Of a DNA stretch of 64,000 bases, positions 16,710 through 25,183 are shown piece after piece; the stretch's first letter is position 1; every line of letters begins with the position of its first letter. Under the pieces are notes generated by a model. It searched no databases, was not told where the DNA came from, and saw only the letters and a program-made list of their open reading frames with translations. The position numbers and the translations under genes are program-made. Source of the DNA: Pedobacter gandavensis. GTDB taxonomy: Bacteria; Bacteroidota; Bacteroidia; Sphingobacteriales; Sphingobacteriaceae. The stretch covers positions 1,426,001 through 1,490,000 of the forward strand of contig NZ_WNXC01000001.1 of NCBI RefSeq assembly GCF_014172405.1, given 5' to 3'.

Positions 16710-18140
16710 TTACTCAACTGCACCTATTGATGGTTTTGATAAAGACCTTGGTGTATTGTAAATATCGAAACTGATCGCTGGTGTAGCAGAAATCTGTAAA
16801 TTCTGACTCGTTAGTGCTGCTCCTGCATTTTTTGCTGCTGAGTTGGCGCCAAGCATCAATTTATTCTCATCAACAATTCCTGCTTCAGCAGCAGTCTTGA
16901 AATATTTATTATTAAAAGCATTTGGCGGAGTAGGTCCCATATCATTATAAATGAAGTTGGTGTTATTTTGCCCCACTAGAGTAAACTTATACCCTAAATT
17001 GTTGAAGATATCTGTTTTACCACCTTGCAAACCATAAAGGTCTAATATCTGCGCCGGGAATTGTTCTTTAGGCAATAGGTTTCCACACGTATTGTTAAAC
17101 ACTTTTGCATTTACAAAAGTAGTCTTACCTGGCAACATATTTCTTTCGAAGGCCTGCAATTCAAATCCGCTGTACATTCTGGAGTTGATCACAATATTAT
17201 TAAAGATCAACACTTCCTGAGGTGTAGTACCAATACTATAAGCCCAGGCTCTGATTGCATTTCCTTGATGATTCTTGATCAGGTTGTTATAAAACTTACC
17301 ATTTCCTTGCACATAAAAGATCCCATTGTGGTTATCATTACTCTGATTGATGTCTTGCACCGTATTATTATGAAGGTCGTAGGCTTCTGCATTTTCCAAT
17401 GCAACCACACTTCCTACAGCTCTTGAATCCCTAAAGTTTAGGTAAGCAACTTCCACATTTTTCACAAGACCAGTGATGGTACCGTTTTCAACGGATCCTC
17501 TAAACCTAATTAAAGTACCGGTGTTGACCGCATCTATATACAGGAATTTCAGGTTTTTACTGTAAGAACTTTCAGAACCATTATAAACTTTTTCGGAGTT
17601 ATATTGAATCGCGTTATAGGTGTTTACGTTAGAGAATGAAACATATTTTAGCGTAAAATCATTGATGTCATTTTTAAGCTGGATCGATGCTGCGTCAGAA
17701 CTCTTGTCTCTAAAAACAAAGCCTTTATCAATTCCAGGGGTTCCATTGCCAGAAATCGTTACATTTTTCAAATTAGACAAAGTCATTTGTCTGTTTCCAA
17801 CGATTTCAACGAGTCCGTCATTTAAAACAAATGCTGTTCCATTTGCAAGAACGATGTTAGCGATCTGGATGTCACTATAAGAACCACCTTTAATCTTAAT
17901 CACCGTATTACCAGTAATACCTAATGTCTTACCGTCAATGGATAGATTTCCTGAACCCGTCCCGACTTCAATTACTTTTGAATTTCCGGGAATTTCTACA
18001 GAATCTTTTGGAGGCGTCGGTATAACCGGAATCTCAGTTTCAGGCTTTGTAATGTCTGTCCCTATATTTGGATTCTTTTTACACGCACAAAAAACAACTA
18101 ATACACACAATGCTAAATTCACTCTAAGGGCGTTTACCAT
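16710..18140 (-). CDS. Right-handed beta-helix lipoprotein, possible polysaccharide lyase or binding protein
   Basis: The 476-residue protein has a lipoprotein signal ending FCAC with lipid-carrying Cys about residue 20, then a Pro/Thr-rich linker (to about 50). The body consists of repeating turns rich in N-x-(I/V) patterns, such as VEIVGNRQMTLSNLKNVTISGNG, NGTITGLVKNVEVAYLNF and NNIVINSRMYSGFELQ, typical of parallel beta-helices. That fold is used by polysaccharide lyases and GH28-like enzymes, and also by non-catalytic glycan binders. I see no clear catalytic motif, so activity is not assured. It stands alone between a terminator and a 454-bp spacer inside the EPS region, suggesting a role in trimming or holding the EPS outside the cell. 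Confidence 0.68.
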   Translation of the reverse strand: MVNALRVNLALCVLVVFCACKKNPNIGTDITKPETEIPVIPTPPKDSVEIPGNSKVIEVGTGSGNLSIDGKTLGITGNTVIKIKGGSYSDIQIANIVLANGTAFVLNDGLVEIVGNRQMTLSNLKNVTISGNGTPGIDKGFVFRDKSSDAASIQLKNDINDFTLKYVSFSNVNTYNAIQYNSEKVYNGSESSYSKNLKFLYIDAVNTGTLIRFRGSVENGTITGLVKNVEVAYLNFRDSRAVGSVVALENAEAYDLHNNTVQDINQSNDNHNGIFYVQGNGKFYNNLIKNHQGNAIRAWAYSIGTTPQEVLIFNNIVINSRMYSGFELQAFERNMLPGKTTFVNAKVFNNTCGNLLPKEQFPAQILDLYGLQGGKTDIFNNLGYKFTLVGQNNTNFIYNDMGPTPPNAFNNKYFKTAAEAGIVDENKLMLGANSAAKNAGAALTSQNLQISATPAISFDIYNTPRSLSKPSIGAVE

Positions 18141-18594
18141 AACTTAATTTTTACTAATACATTGAACAACCGAAACAATTGTAACAAATAATCTACAAAT
18201 AAAAGCAGCCACCTGTTCGGCAGTCAAATTGACGTTTTCAACAAAAACCGCCAAATTATTATGTTGGGGAATAATTTCCTCGTTTATCAACACTTTTTTG
18301 GAATTAAAATAAAGTGCTTTGTGACATTAATATTACAAAGCGACCATTAAAAAGCACAAACTGGCTTTCGTATAGTAACCCATAGGTTAAATTATTTACA
18401 AAAAGCTAATAATGAGGAATATGTTCCACAATATTTCAATATCTCACAAGACTATGCAATTCCCCACATAATCCAAATTACACGACCATTCAGGCCTAAT
18501 CATGTTCCAAAGCAGTCAACTACCTAAAAAACAAATCGTTAACAAAAAGAAGAAAAACAACATAAACTTAACTTAAACGCTGTAATTCAAATGA
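18141..18594. other. 454-bp AT-rich intergenic region
   Basis: This stretch lies between the beta-helix gene and the end of the long EPS operon (both - strand). It holds a candidate promoter near the beta-helix gene. I saw no convincing open frame, RNA gene, repeat or clear terminator for the operon that ends at 18595. Confidence 0.6.
18196..18227 (-). promoter_or_regulatory. Candidate promoter of the beta-helix lipoprotein gene
   Basis: On the minus strand TTG (18227-18225), 21 nt, then TTTATTTG (18203-18196), one mismatch to TAnnTTTG. This gives a leader of about 50 nt before the ATG at 18140. Confidence 0.38.
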
Positions 18595-19389
18595 TTAAAA
18601 CCTAACTCTGGATAAGAAAGCTTTAAACAATCCCCCTTGTTCCATTAACCTTCTATCAGAGGTCCACACCAATGCACGGTTCTCTGTTACCTTATGAAGT
18701 TTTCCAAATTTGGTTCTTAACTTAAGTGCGAGGTATCCATCCTCATTGGTATCTGGTGGATGATGATACCCATCCACTGAAAGCCCTTGCTCCTTCCGAT
18801 ATCCGGAACTACAGCCATACACATACATTGCTTCGTCATTACTTCTTCTTTTCACTGCTTTAAAGACATCTCCAAGCGTCTCATATAGAAAATAAGGCAA
18901 GCGGTTAGCAGGCTTTTCGGAAAGGAAAGCAAAGCGACCATACGTACAGGCAATCGTCTCGTCTTTTAAAGGCAATGACAATAAATCTACCCAATATGGA
19001 CTATAAAATGAATCGGCATCTGCATTGAGTATGATCTTTCCTTTAGCTGCCTGCAAGCCAGAATTTCTGGCATGCGTAACGCCTTGTTTTTTTTCTATCA
19101 ACCAGTTGGCTCCACTGAGCTCAATCAGCTCTTGGGTACGATCACTGGAATTGTTGTTCACCACCAGTATTTCTACTTTTTGGTTGGTAATTGTTCTGGA
19201 CAAAGACCAGAGTGTTTTCAAAATCGAAGCTTCCTCATTATAAGCAGGAATGCTCACAGTTACCGCAGGTTGATCTGACTGAAGGCGCTGAATCCCCTCC
19301 CGGATTTCTGCGATATGCTCAAGGAACCATTTGGCATCATATTGTTGTGCTTCCAGATAAGCAGGAATTATCAAGGGTCTGATTGGCAT
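18595..19389 (-). CDS. Glycosyltransferase family 2 protein
   Basis: The 264-residue protein has a GT2 domain starting near residue 42: VTVSIPAYNEEASILKTLWSL, EILVVNNNSSDRTQEL, GVTHARNSGLQAAKG and LNADADSFYSP, with the DAD metal site near 140. The N-terminal 40 residues before the fold are unusual in length for a small GT2. No membrane segments are evident. It is the last gene of the long EPS operon, 6 nt after the GT4 gene. Confidence 0.85.
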   Translation of the reverse strand: MPIRPLIIPAYLEAQQYDAKWFLEHIAEIREGIQRLQSDQPAVTVSIPAYNEEASILKTLWSLSRTITNQKVEILVVNNNSSDRTQELIELSGANWLIEKKQGVTHARNSGLQAAKGKIILNADADSFYSPYWVDLLSLPLKDETIACTYGRFAFLSEKPANRLPYFLYETLGDVFKAVKRRSNDEAMYVYGCSSGYRKEQGLSVDGYHHPPDTNEDGYLALKLRTKFGKLHKVTENRALVWTSDRRLMEQGGLFKAFLSRVRF

Positions 19390-19395
19390 ATGCGC

Positions 19396-20550
19396 TTATC
19401 CTTTTGATGATAAATGATGAAAATTCTTGTACAAGTCCAGCAATTGCATTGCGGCAGACTTCCAGGTAAATTCAGCAGCTCTTTTCAGGCCTTTTTCTTT
19501 CAATTGCGCTTCCAATGTTGCGTCGTTTAAGATCTTGATTATTTTATCCTTTATCTGGTGATAATCCAAGGGATCAACAAATAGAGCAGCATCTCCAGCA
19601 ACTTCCGGCATAGAAGAAGTATTAGAAGTGATTACAGGTACACCACAAGCCATAGCTTCCAATAGTGGAAGACCAAAACTTTCCCTCAGCGAAGGATAAA
19701 GAAAAAGCCTGCTGATATTGTACAATAATGGCATTTCTTCAGAAGCGATGTATCCTGGAAAGATGAAATCCTTTTCCAGCTCCTGCTTACCCATCTTCAT
19801 GAGTAGTTCAAAGACTAGTTTTTGATCATAATCCAGAATAACAATTGGCAAACCATCTGGCACCTCAGCCTTATATTCTGCATAAGCCTTAATCACATTT
19901 AAAGTATTCTTTTTAGGGGCTGTATTCCCCAGAAATAGGATAAAATCCGATGGAAGTTGATGTGCTTTTCTGAATTCTGCTAGCCTTTCTGCTGCATAAT
20001 CAGTATTGAACTTCGGACTCACCGCATTATAAATCACCTTAACCTTATCCTTAGGCAGGTCTAACTTATTTAAAATCACGTTTCTTTCAAAATTTGAAAC
20101 CGTAATGATCAACTTACTTTTATCTACAATTTTCGGGACAACAAATCTTCTGTATAAATTGCCAAAATTCTGATAAGCTGTACCTTTGAAATCCGTCTTT
20201 TCCAAATAAATGATATCATGTAAAGTCAGCATCATGGGAACAGACAAACGCAATGCAGACGTATTACAGGTAGAATGTAGAAAATCAAGATTATCCTTTT
20301 TCACCTCCGCAGGAAGTGTCAGTTGTTCCCAGGTAAAATAGGATTTTGCAGGAAGAGATTTAATCTTAAAATTCGCCGTTTCTTGCAGACATTGCTCGTC
20401 CACATCTTTTCTTGCATATAGAATATATTCATTATGTTGGTCAAGTTTTTGGATTTCACGGATGATTTCGAGTGCGACCACTTCCATCCCATGCTTCTTT
20501 TCTCTGAAAATACGTTGTACTTCTATGCCTATACGGAGTTTATCTTTCAT
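19396..20550 (-). CDS. Glycosyltransferase family 4 protein
   Basis: 384 residues with a GT-B fold. The N-terminal half has [20 protein letters not shown] and a [12 protein letters not shown] acceptor-side loop. The C-terminal donor site has [22 protein letters not shown] (E-x7-E) followed by [14 protein letters not shown]. It is similar in layout to mannosyl- or rhamnosyltransferases of GT4, but the sugar is unknown. It is cytoplasmic or peripherally bound, in a tight operon: 23 nt after the membrane GT2 gene and 6 nt before the last GT2 gene. Confidence 0.88.
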   Translation of the reverse strand: MKDKLRIGIEVQRIFREKKHGMEVVALEIIREIQKLDQHNEYILYARKDVDEQCLQETANFKIKSLPAKSYFTWEQLTLPAEVKKDNLDFLHSTCNTSALRLSVPMMLTLHDIIYLEKTDFKGTAYQNFGNLYRRFVVPKIVDKSKLIITVSNFERNVILNKLDLPKDKVKVIYNAVSPKFNTDYAAERLAEFRKAHQLPSDFILFLGNTAPKKNTLNVIKAYAEYKAEVPDGLPIVILDYDQKLVFELLMKMGKQELEKDFIFPGYIASEEMPLLYNISRLFLYPSLRESFGLPLLEAMACGVPVITSNTSSMPEVAGDAALFVDPLDYHQIKDKIIKILNDATLEAQLKEKGLKRAAEFTWKSAAMQLLDLYKNFHHLSSKG

Positions 20551-20573
20551 TCGTCTTCAATTAAAAACAGCTT

Positions 20574-21743
20574 CTATTTACTTATCTTTTCTTCATAATA
20601 ATGCTCCGTGGCTACGGATATTTTATTTGCTTTGCGTACTTTCAGTAAAGCCAGTAACTGAAAATAAATGAACTTCGGCGCATTCTTTAAAGAATGATAA
20701 ATCTTATCATCTGCTTTAAAGTGCGACAATGCCTTAAATACAAAAACAAAGAAAGTGATGACAGCAAGAACCCAATAAAGCGCAAATAAAGGCATCAGCA
20801 ACAAGTCCATCACAAAGAAAAGGAAAGAAACGATCAGCAACATAAATAACGGTGGTCTGAGCAAGAGGATGCTAAATAGAAATTGATTCCAGTTTAAACC
20901 GGAGACCGATTTCATTAACAATTTAGCACCGAGGTACAAGTATTTAAACCAGGTATTAATCCATCTGGAGCGTTGATTAACCAACTGATCCGTTTTTGCC
21001 GTTTTCTCATCGTACACAATCGCCTGTTCGGCGAATGCAATCTTTTCTCCCCTGCTTAAGATCTCATACTGTAGAATCTTATCAAAACCAGCGCCTGAGA
21101 TCTCCAGATGCTCCAAACAAGAACGGTAAAGTGCTAATGTAAATGCCATACCAGATCCTGAAAGCGCTGCAGAAGATCCCGCTTCATACATCAACTTACG
21201 ATCTACTAAACGGTAATAAATATCACCTGCTTCATCCAAACAAGCGTATGTTGAATCCAGGTTCTTAGCCGCACGAACACCTTGAACTGCCTCATAGCCC
21301 TGATCGAACACCACATTTAAGGCATTGAAATAAGCTGGATGGACTAAATTATCACTATCTATAATGGTCAGTCGCTCATGATTACGCTTAAAGTTATTTA
21401 TGGCATAAAAATGCGATTTAGTATTGCTGGCCAGTACTTCCGCTGGTCTCAAGACAACTACCTTTGGGTCTTCAAAGTGCAATTCACTAACATCGCAATT
21501 GTCAGCAACCACATAAATGATATAGTTTGAATAATCAGCTTTAAGAATAGAATCTACCACCATAGGGATGAGGTTCACCTGCTGATAAGCAGTCACGATT
21601 ACCGCATAATCTGCCTCCACCGGAGGAGCAGACAGCCGATTGGGCTTCCTAAATTGACCGGCTATCGATAAAATCAGTGGCATAAAAAAATGAAGTCCAA
21701 ATAAGACCTGTAACACTACGAGAAGAGTATAAAATAAGTTCAT
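20574..21743 (-). CDS. Membrane-bound GT2 glycosyltransferase with QxxRW motif
   Basis: A 389-residue protein with one N-terminal membrane helix (about 4-28), a GT2 domain with YAVIVTAYQQVNLIP, a TIIDSDNLVHP metal site near residue 130, and NQRSRWINTW (the QxxRW motif near 240), followed by two to three C-terminal membrane helices (about 280-345). This architecture is that of processive or membrane-anchored GT2 enzymes that add sugars close to the membrane. It is in the operon between two GT4 genes with short spacers (9 and 23 nt). Confidence 0.86.
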   Translation of the reverse strand: MNLFYTLLVVLQVLFGLHFFMPLILSIAGQFRKPNRLSAPPVEADYAVIVTAYQQVNLIPMVVDSILKADYSNYIIYVVADNCDVSELHFEDPKVVVLRPAEVLASNTKSHFYAINNFKRNHERLTIIDSDNLVHPAYFNALNVVFDQGYEAVQGVRAAKNLDSTYACLDEAGDIYYRLVDRKLMYEAGSSAALSGSGMAFTLALYRSCLEHLEISGAGFDKILQYEILSRGEKIAFAEQAIVYDEKTAKTDQLVNQRSRWINTWFKYLYLGAKLLMKSVSGLNWNQFLFSILLLRPPLFMLLIVSFLFFVMDLLLMPLFALYWVLAVITFFVFVFKALSHFKADDKIYHSLKNAPKFIYFQLLALLKVRKANKISVATEHYYEEKISK

Positions 21744-21752
21744 GTGCTGGTT

Positions 21753-22949
21753 TTATTTTTTATCAATAGTCAATTGAATGGCCTGGTTCATTTTAAGGAT
21801 GCAATTTTCCCAACTATGGCTGGCGGCAAAAGATTTCCGCTCCTCTTGCAAAGCTGGTGTATCAGTTGTCAAAGCTTTTTCAATGTGTGTGATATAATCC
21901 TCTTTAGATTGCGCAAGGTATACGTGGTCTTTAAAAATTTCCATCGCACGTGTTTCCGTAGCTACAGTTGGCTTACCCATCGCCAGGTATTCATCTACTT
22001 TACGGGGATAATTTCCAATAGTAACCTGGTTCACCAATTGCGGATTGATGCACACATCAAAATATTGCATATATAAAGGCAGAGACTCCATTGGCTTAAT
22101 CCCAGTGAATACCACATTTGGAAGTTGATGCAACTCACTATTTTTAAACTGATCATCTTCTGGCCCAACCAGAACAATTGTCCAGTCTTTCCGTTTTCTG
22201 GCAATAAAGGTAATCAATTCGATATCCAGTCGGATGCTCTGCAAGGCACCTACATAACCAATGATTGGGGTATTGATCGCCCTTAACTCCAACGGTTTTT
22301 CCGCTGCAAGGTCTTCTTTGAAAATCTCCAGGTCACAGCCCTGACCAATATCATAAGAATTTTCATTGTACTGCTTGCAATAGTCAGCCAAATAAACCGA
22401 ATTTGCCATACAGATATCATTGCTGGCAATGAGTAGTGGCTCTAAACGTTCCCCATGTCTTTTCCAATAATCAACTGCAAGCATGTAATCTCTCGAATAA
22501 TAGATACTCAGGAATGGCTTCAATAATTTATTTAAATAGAACCCTTTAAAGATTTCATTGTCGTTGAACAGCAAATAATCTTTAAAATCAAGGGCTTTAA
22601 TACCTTTTGCAATCGACTCCGCGAATTTGATATTATTGCGTTTATTCAGGTAATTAAACAAGTGTTCATTCTTGATCCAATTGATAGATTCCACCAGACA
22701 ATCCGGATAAAAGTTCCATAAATTCTCCTGAATCTTTACCAAACCAGACTGCTTGCCCTTAATCACCGCAATACGTTGCTGAACTTTTGGTTCTGCTCGT
22801 TTTTTATACAGTGTAATCCGATCCAGGGGAGAATTCACGTAGAGCACCCTATTATTTTTAGAGAGCTCCAGTGCAATGTTTTTACAATTACTACCTATAT
22901 CTGTATCCCATGCCTGCTGGCCTATAATGATGATATCTCTACTGATCAT
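21753..22949 (-). CDS. Glycosyltransferase, GT4-like
   Basis: This 398-residue protein begins RDIIIIGQQAWDTDIGSNCKNIALELSK, a GT-B N-terminal pattern. Its C-terminal half has IGYVGALQSIRLD, IVLVGPEDDQF, NVVFTGIKPMESLPLYMQYFDVCINP and YPRKVDEYLAMGKPTVAT, the usual order of GT4 donor-domain elements, although the E-x7-E acid pair is modified (KVDEYLAMG). It starts 3 nt after the acyltransferase stop, within the tight operon. Likely cytoplasmic EPS assembly enzyme. Confidence 0.8.
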   Translation of the reverse strand: MISRDIIIIGQQAWDTDIGSNCKNIALELSKNNRVLYVNSPLDRITLYKKRAEPKVQQRIAVIKGKQSGLVKIQENLWNFYPDCLVESINWIKNEHLFNYLNKRNNIKFAESIAKGIKALDFKDYLLFNDNEIFKGFYLNKLLKPFLSIYYSRDYMLAVDYWKRHGERLEPLLIASNDICMANSVYLADYCKQYNENSYDIGQGCDLEIFKEDLAAEKPLELRAINTPIIGYVGALQSIRLDIELITFIARKRKDWTIVLVGPEDDQFKNSELHQLPNVVFTGIKPMESLPLYMQYFDVCINPQLVNQVTIGNYPRKVDEYLAMGKPTVATETRAMEIFKDHVYLAQSKEDYITHIEKALTTDTPALQEERKSFAASHSWENCILKMNQAIQLTIDKK

Positions 22950-22952
22950 TTG

Positions 22953-23576
22953 CTAATTATTTTTTACGCTATGCCATACCTTATCCTTGGCATCGTATTT
23001 TTTTATTACTCTGGCTGGATTTCCAACCGCCACACAAAACTCCGGAACATCCTTCGTGACCACACTACCAGCTCCAATAACGGAGTGTTTCCCAATGGTT
23101 ACCCCAGCGGTGATCACACAATTAGCCCCGATCCATACCGAATCAGAAATGGTAATTTGTTTCCTTATTTCCTTTTGTAAGCTTGGTGGGGTCGTTACAT
23201 CCTCATAGCCATGATTTAATCCAGAAACCACAATATTCTGAGCCAACATCACATGCTTCCCAATATTTACCGGGCCAATAATCACACTTCCGATCCCGAT
23301 CATGGTATGTGCACCGATGACCACATCACCAACACCATTATTAATGGTCACAAAATCCTCAATGACAGACCTTTCTCCCAATTCAAAATTATTGAAAGGA
23401 AAAACGTCCATCCTACTGTTAAATCTGACAATACTTCCTTTGCCTCTTTTATGTTTAAAGGGGTTGAGAAATAGCCTCACCCACAACCTTGGTCTATGGT
23501 CATTGGCGGGGATCAACAAGCGATGTGCGATCTTTTTCAGCTTAGGATTTTGTTTAATTTTATTGACTAAGGACAT
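22953..23576 (-). CDS. Hexapeptide-repeat O-acyltransferase (WcaF/maltose-acetyltransferase-like)
   Basis: The 207-residue protein is mostly left-handed beta-helix repeats: VVIGAHTMIGIGSVIIGPVN, then VWIGANCVITAGVTIG, HSVIGAGSVVTKDVP and AVGNPARVIKKY, the standard ending of CoA-dependent sugar O-acetyltransferases. A NHGYED loop with a His (near residue 127) fits the catalytic His. It probably acetylates an EPS sugar in the cytoplasm. It lies between the small peptide gene and a GT4-like gene in the operon. Confidence 0.87.
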   Translation of the reverse strand: MSLVNKIKQNPKLKKIAHRLLIPANDHRPRLWVRLFLNPFKHKRGKGSIVRFNSRMDVFPFNNFELGERSVIEDFVTINNGVGDVVIGAHTMIGIGSVIIGPVNIGKHVMLAQNIVVSGLNHGYEDVTTPPSLQKEIRKQITISDSVWIGANCVITAGVTIGKHSVIGAGSVVTKDVPEFCVAVGNPARVIKKYDAKDKVWHSVKNN

Positions 23577-23609
23577 ACTAATTAAAATCTATACGTGTTT
23601 TATCCGTCA

Positions 23610-23690
23610 CTACTTTTTCTTTTTAATTTCTTGGAAAAAAGCAATTGCAAAGCAGATGAGACCCGGAATTAGAAAAATTTCAAATGGCAT
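23610..23690 (-). CDS. 26-residue membrane peptide, translationally coupled to the polymerase gene
   Basis: The start ATG (23690-23688) shares its A with the TAA stop of the Wzy-like gene (TAATG), and the frame closes with TAG at 23612-23610. The predicted peptide MPFEIFLIPGLICFAIAFFQ... is one hydrophobic helix followed by a very basic tail (EIKKKK). Its length, single helix and coupled start suggest a real small membrane protein that may associate with the polymerase, rather than chance. Without comparative data it remains a prediction. It fills what otherwise would be a 113-nt gap in a tight operon. Confidence 0.5.
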   Translation of the reverse strand: MPFEIFLIPGLICFAIAFFQEIKKKK

Positions 23691-25117
23691 TAGCTTTCTG
23701 GTTTATCGTCAAAATTTGGACATAGGAAAATAAAAGCAAGGAAAACGGAGACCACCAATGAAGAAGGCTGTGAGTTCATTACTTCGTTTCCATAGCTACA
23801 GAAGAAAATCCCTGCGCAAGTGGACATCATCGCAATCGCTTTATACCTTAAGCCTTCATTTCGTATCTTCCATATAATTCCGCAACACTTTCCAAAAATA
23901 TATAGGATCATACAGAACCAGACCGTAAAGCCGACAATGCCATACATGGCCCAAAGCTTCACCCAATAACTATCCGGTTCTACTGTAGAAAGGAACTTAT
24001 CTTTGTTGTATTCCTTTCCCCAGGTTCCAATCACCCCTAATCCACCGCCAAATGGGCGGGATTCCAGGTACTGACCAATGATCTTCTGATTGTTAAAACG
24101 AACATTCAGCGAAGCCTCCTGGGGATCTAAAGCCGTACGAAGGCGGTAGATCTGGTAATTGCCATTACCAATGTAAGTATATTTTAGAAAGAACAAGGCC
24201 ATTAGGGCTAGTGTTCCACCGATGATCAATACTTTTATGTTTTTTGTTAAGAAGATGGCGAAAAAAGCACCTACTACCAAGGCAAAAAGTGCACCTCTGG
24301 TTCCGGAGATTAACATCCCATAGAAAGACAAACCAGCTATAATGAGTAATATCAGACGCTTCCACCATTTATAAGGACCTACAGCCAATACCATCGCCAA
24401 CAAAGCAAATGAGGCTTGAGAAGCACCAAATTGTCCGGCATCACTGTAAAATGAAAACACCCGAAGCCTACCCCAAAGTACGTGGGTAATCTCCCCACCA
24501 TCTTTTAGAAATTGCTCTTCTCCTGCTGAAAGCCCAATAAATTGCTGCTTAAGGCCATTTATTGTAGCGAGTAAGGACAAAGACAGCACTAAAATAAGAA
24601 ACAGGTTCAGTTTCTGTTTAGAATTGTACAACAGAAAAACCAAAGGGATCACTAGAATTGGAAAAAGACCTGTACTCCTGATCTCCTGAAGCCAACCCCT
24701 CACACTTGCTCCCGCTGGGTTAATAATCTCTACGACACTAATGATAAACCAGGCCAGCATCAGCTTCGTCAGCGTATTATTGAGTATCTTCCAATCATAA
24801 CGCTTGTTGAGGATAATGACTGCGATCCAGATCAGCAATAAAAATAGCTCAATTCCTATCCCGTAAGCAAGCCCACCAACCTCCCTTGCCAATATTCCAA
24901 ACAAGAAACAATAGACGGTTAAGGCAGTCAGCCCGATAGCCGGGTCTTGAAATAAAAAAATGATGTATACAACGGCCAATGCCCCGACAATTAAGATCAT
25001 TGGGGCTATAGGGGATGCAAAGGTTAACACACTCACGATAACCGCCAGTAGCAACCCTAGAATAGAAATAATCACTGTCCGCCACGTTTGTGATAGGGAT
25101 GATAGAAATCGGATCAT
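23690..25117 (-). CDS. Wzy/O-antigen-ligase-like polymerase
   Basis: A 475-residue membrane protein with about eleven to twelve helices and a large periplasmic loop (about 185-240 and 330-400). It has features of the O-antigen ligase/polymerase domain: GMLISGTRGALFALVVGAFFAIF and SRPFGGGLGVIG in the loop region. Such proteins polymerise lipid-linked repeat units in the periplasm. It follows the Wzc-like gene after 66 nt, a gap that contains a perfect hairpin (25142-25175). Its stop overlaps the start of the small peptide gene. Confidence 0.83.
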   Translation of the reverse strand: MIRFLSSLSQTWRTVIISILGLLLAVIVSVLTFASPIAPMILIVGALAVVYIIFLFQDPAIGLTALTVYCFLFGILAREVGGLAYGIGIELFLLLIWIAVIILNKRYDWKILNNTLTKLMLAWFIISVVEIINPAGASVRGWLQEIRSTGLFPILVIPLVFLLYNSKQKLNLFLILVLSLSLLATINGLKQQFIGLSAGEEQFLKDGGEITHVLWGRLRVFSFYSDAGQFGASQASFALLAMVLAVGPYKWWKRLILLIIAGLSFYGMLISGTRGALFALVVGAFFAIFLTKNIKVLIIGGTLALMALFFLKYTYIGNGNYQIYRLRTALDPQEASLNVRFNNQKIIGQYLESRPFGGGLGVIGTWGKEYNKDKFLSTVEPDSYWVKLWAMYGIVGFTVWFCMILYIFGKCCGIIWKIRNEGLRYKAIAMMSTCAGIFFCSYGNEVMNSQPSSLVVSVFLAFIFLCPNFDDKPES

Positions 25118-25141
25118 TGTGATCTTTATAATTTTCTTTAT

Positions 25142-25175
25142 TCGTATGGCCTAATTTTTAATTTAGGCCATACGA
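25142..25175 (-). other. Perfect 13-bp inverted repeat inside the EPS operon
   Basis: Arms 25142-25154 and 25163-25175 pair without mismatch around an 8-nt AT loop, in the gap between the Wzc-like and Wzy-like genes. No T-run follows on the minus strand, so a simple terminator is unlikely. It could be an mRNA-stability or processing hairpin, or a binding site. Confidence 0.7.
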
Positions 25176-25183
25176 TTTAAACG

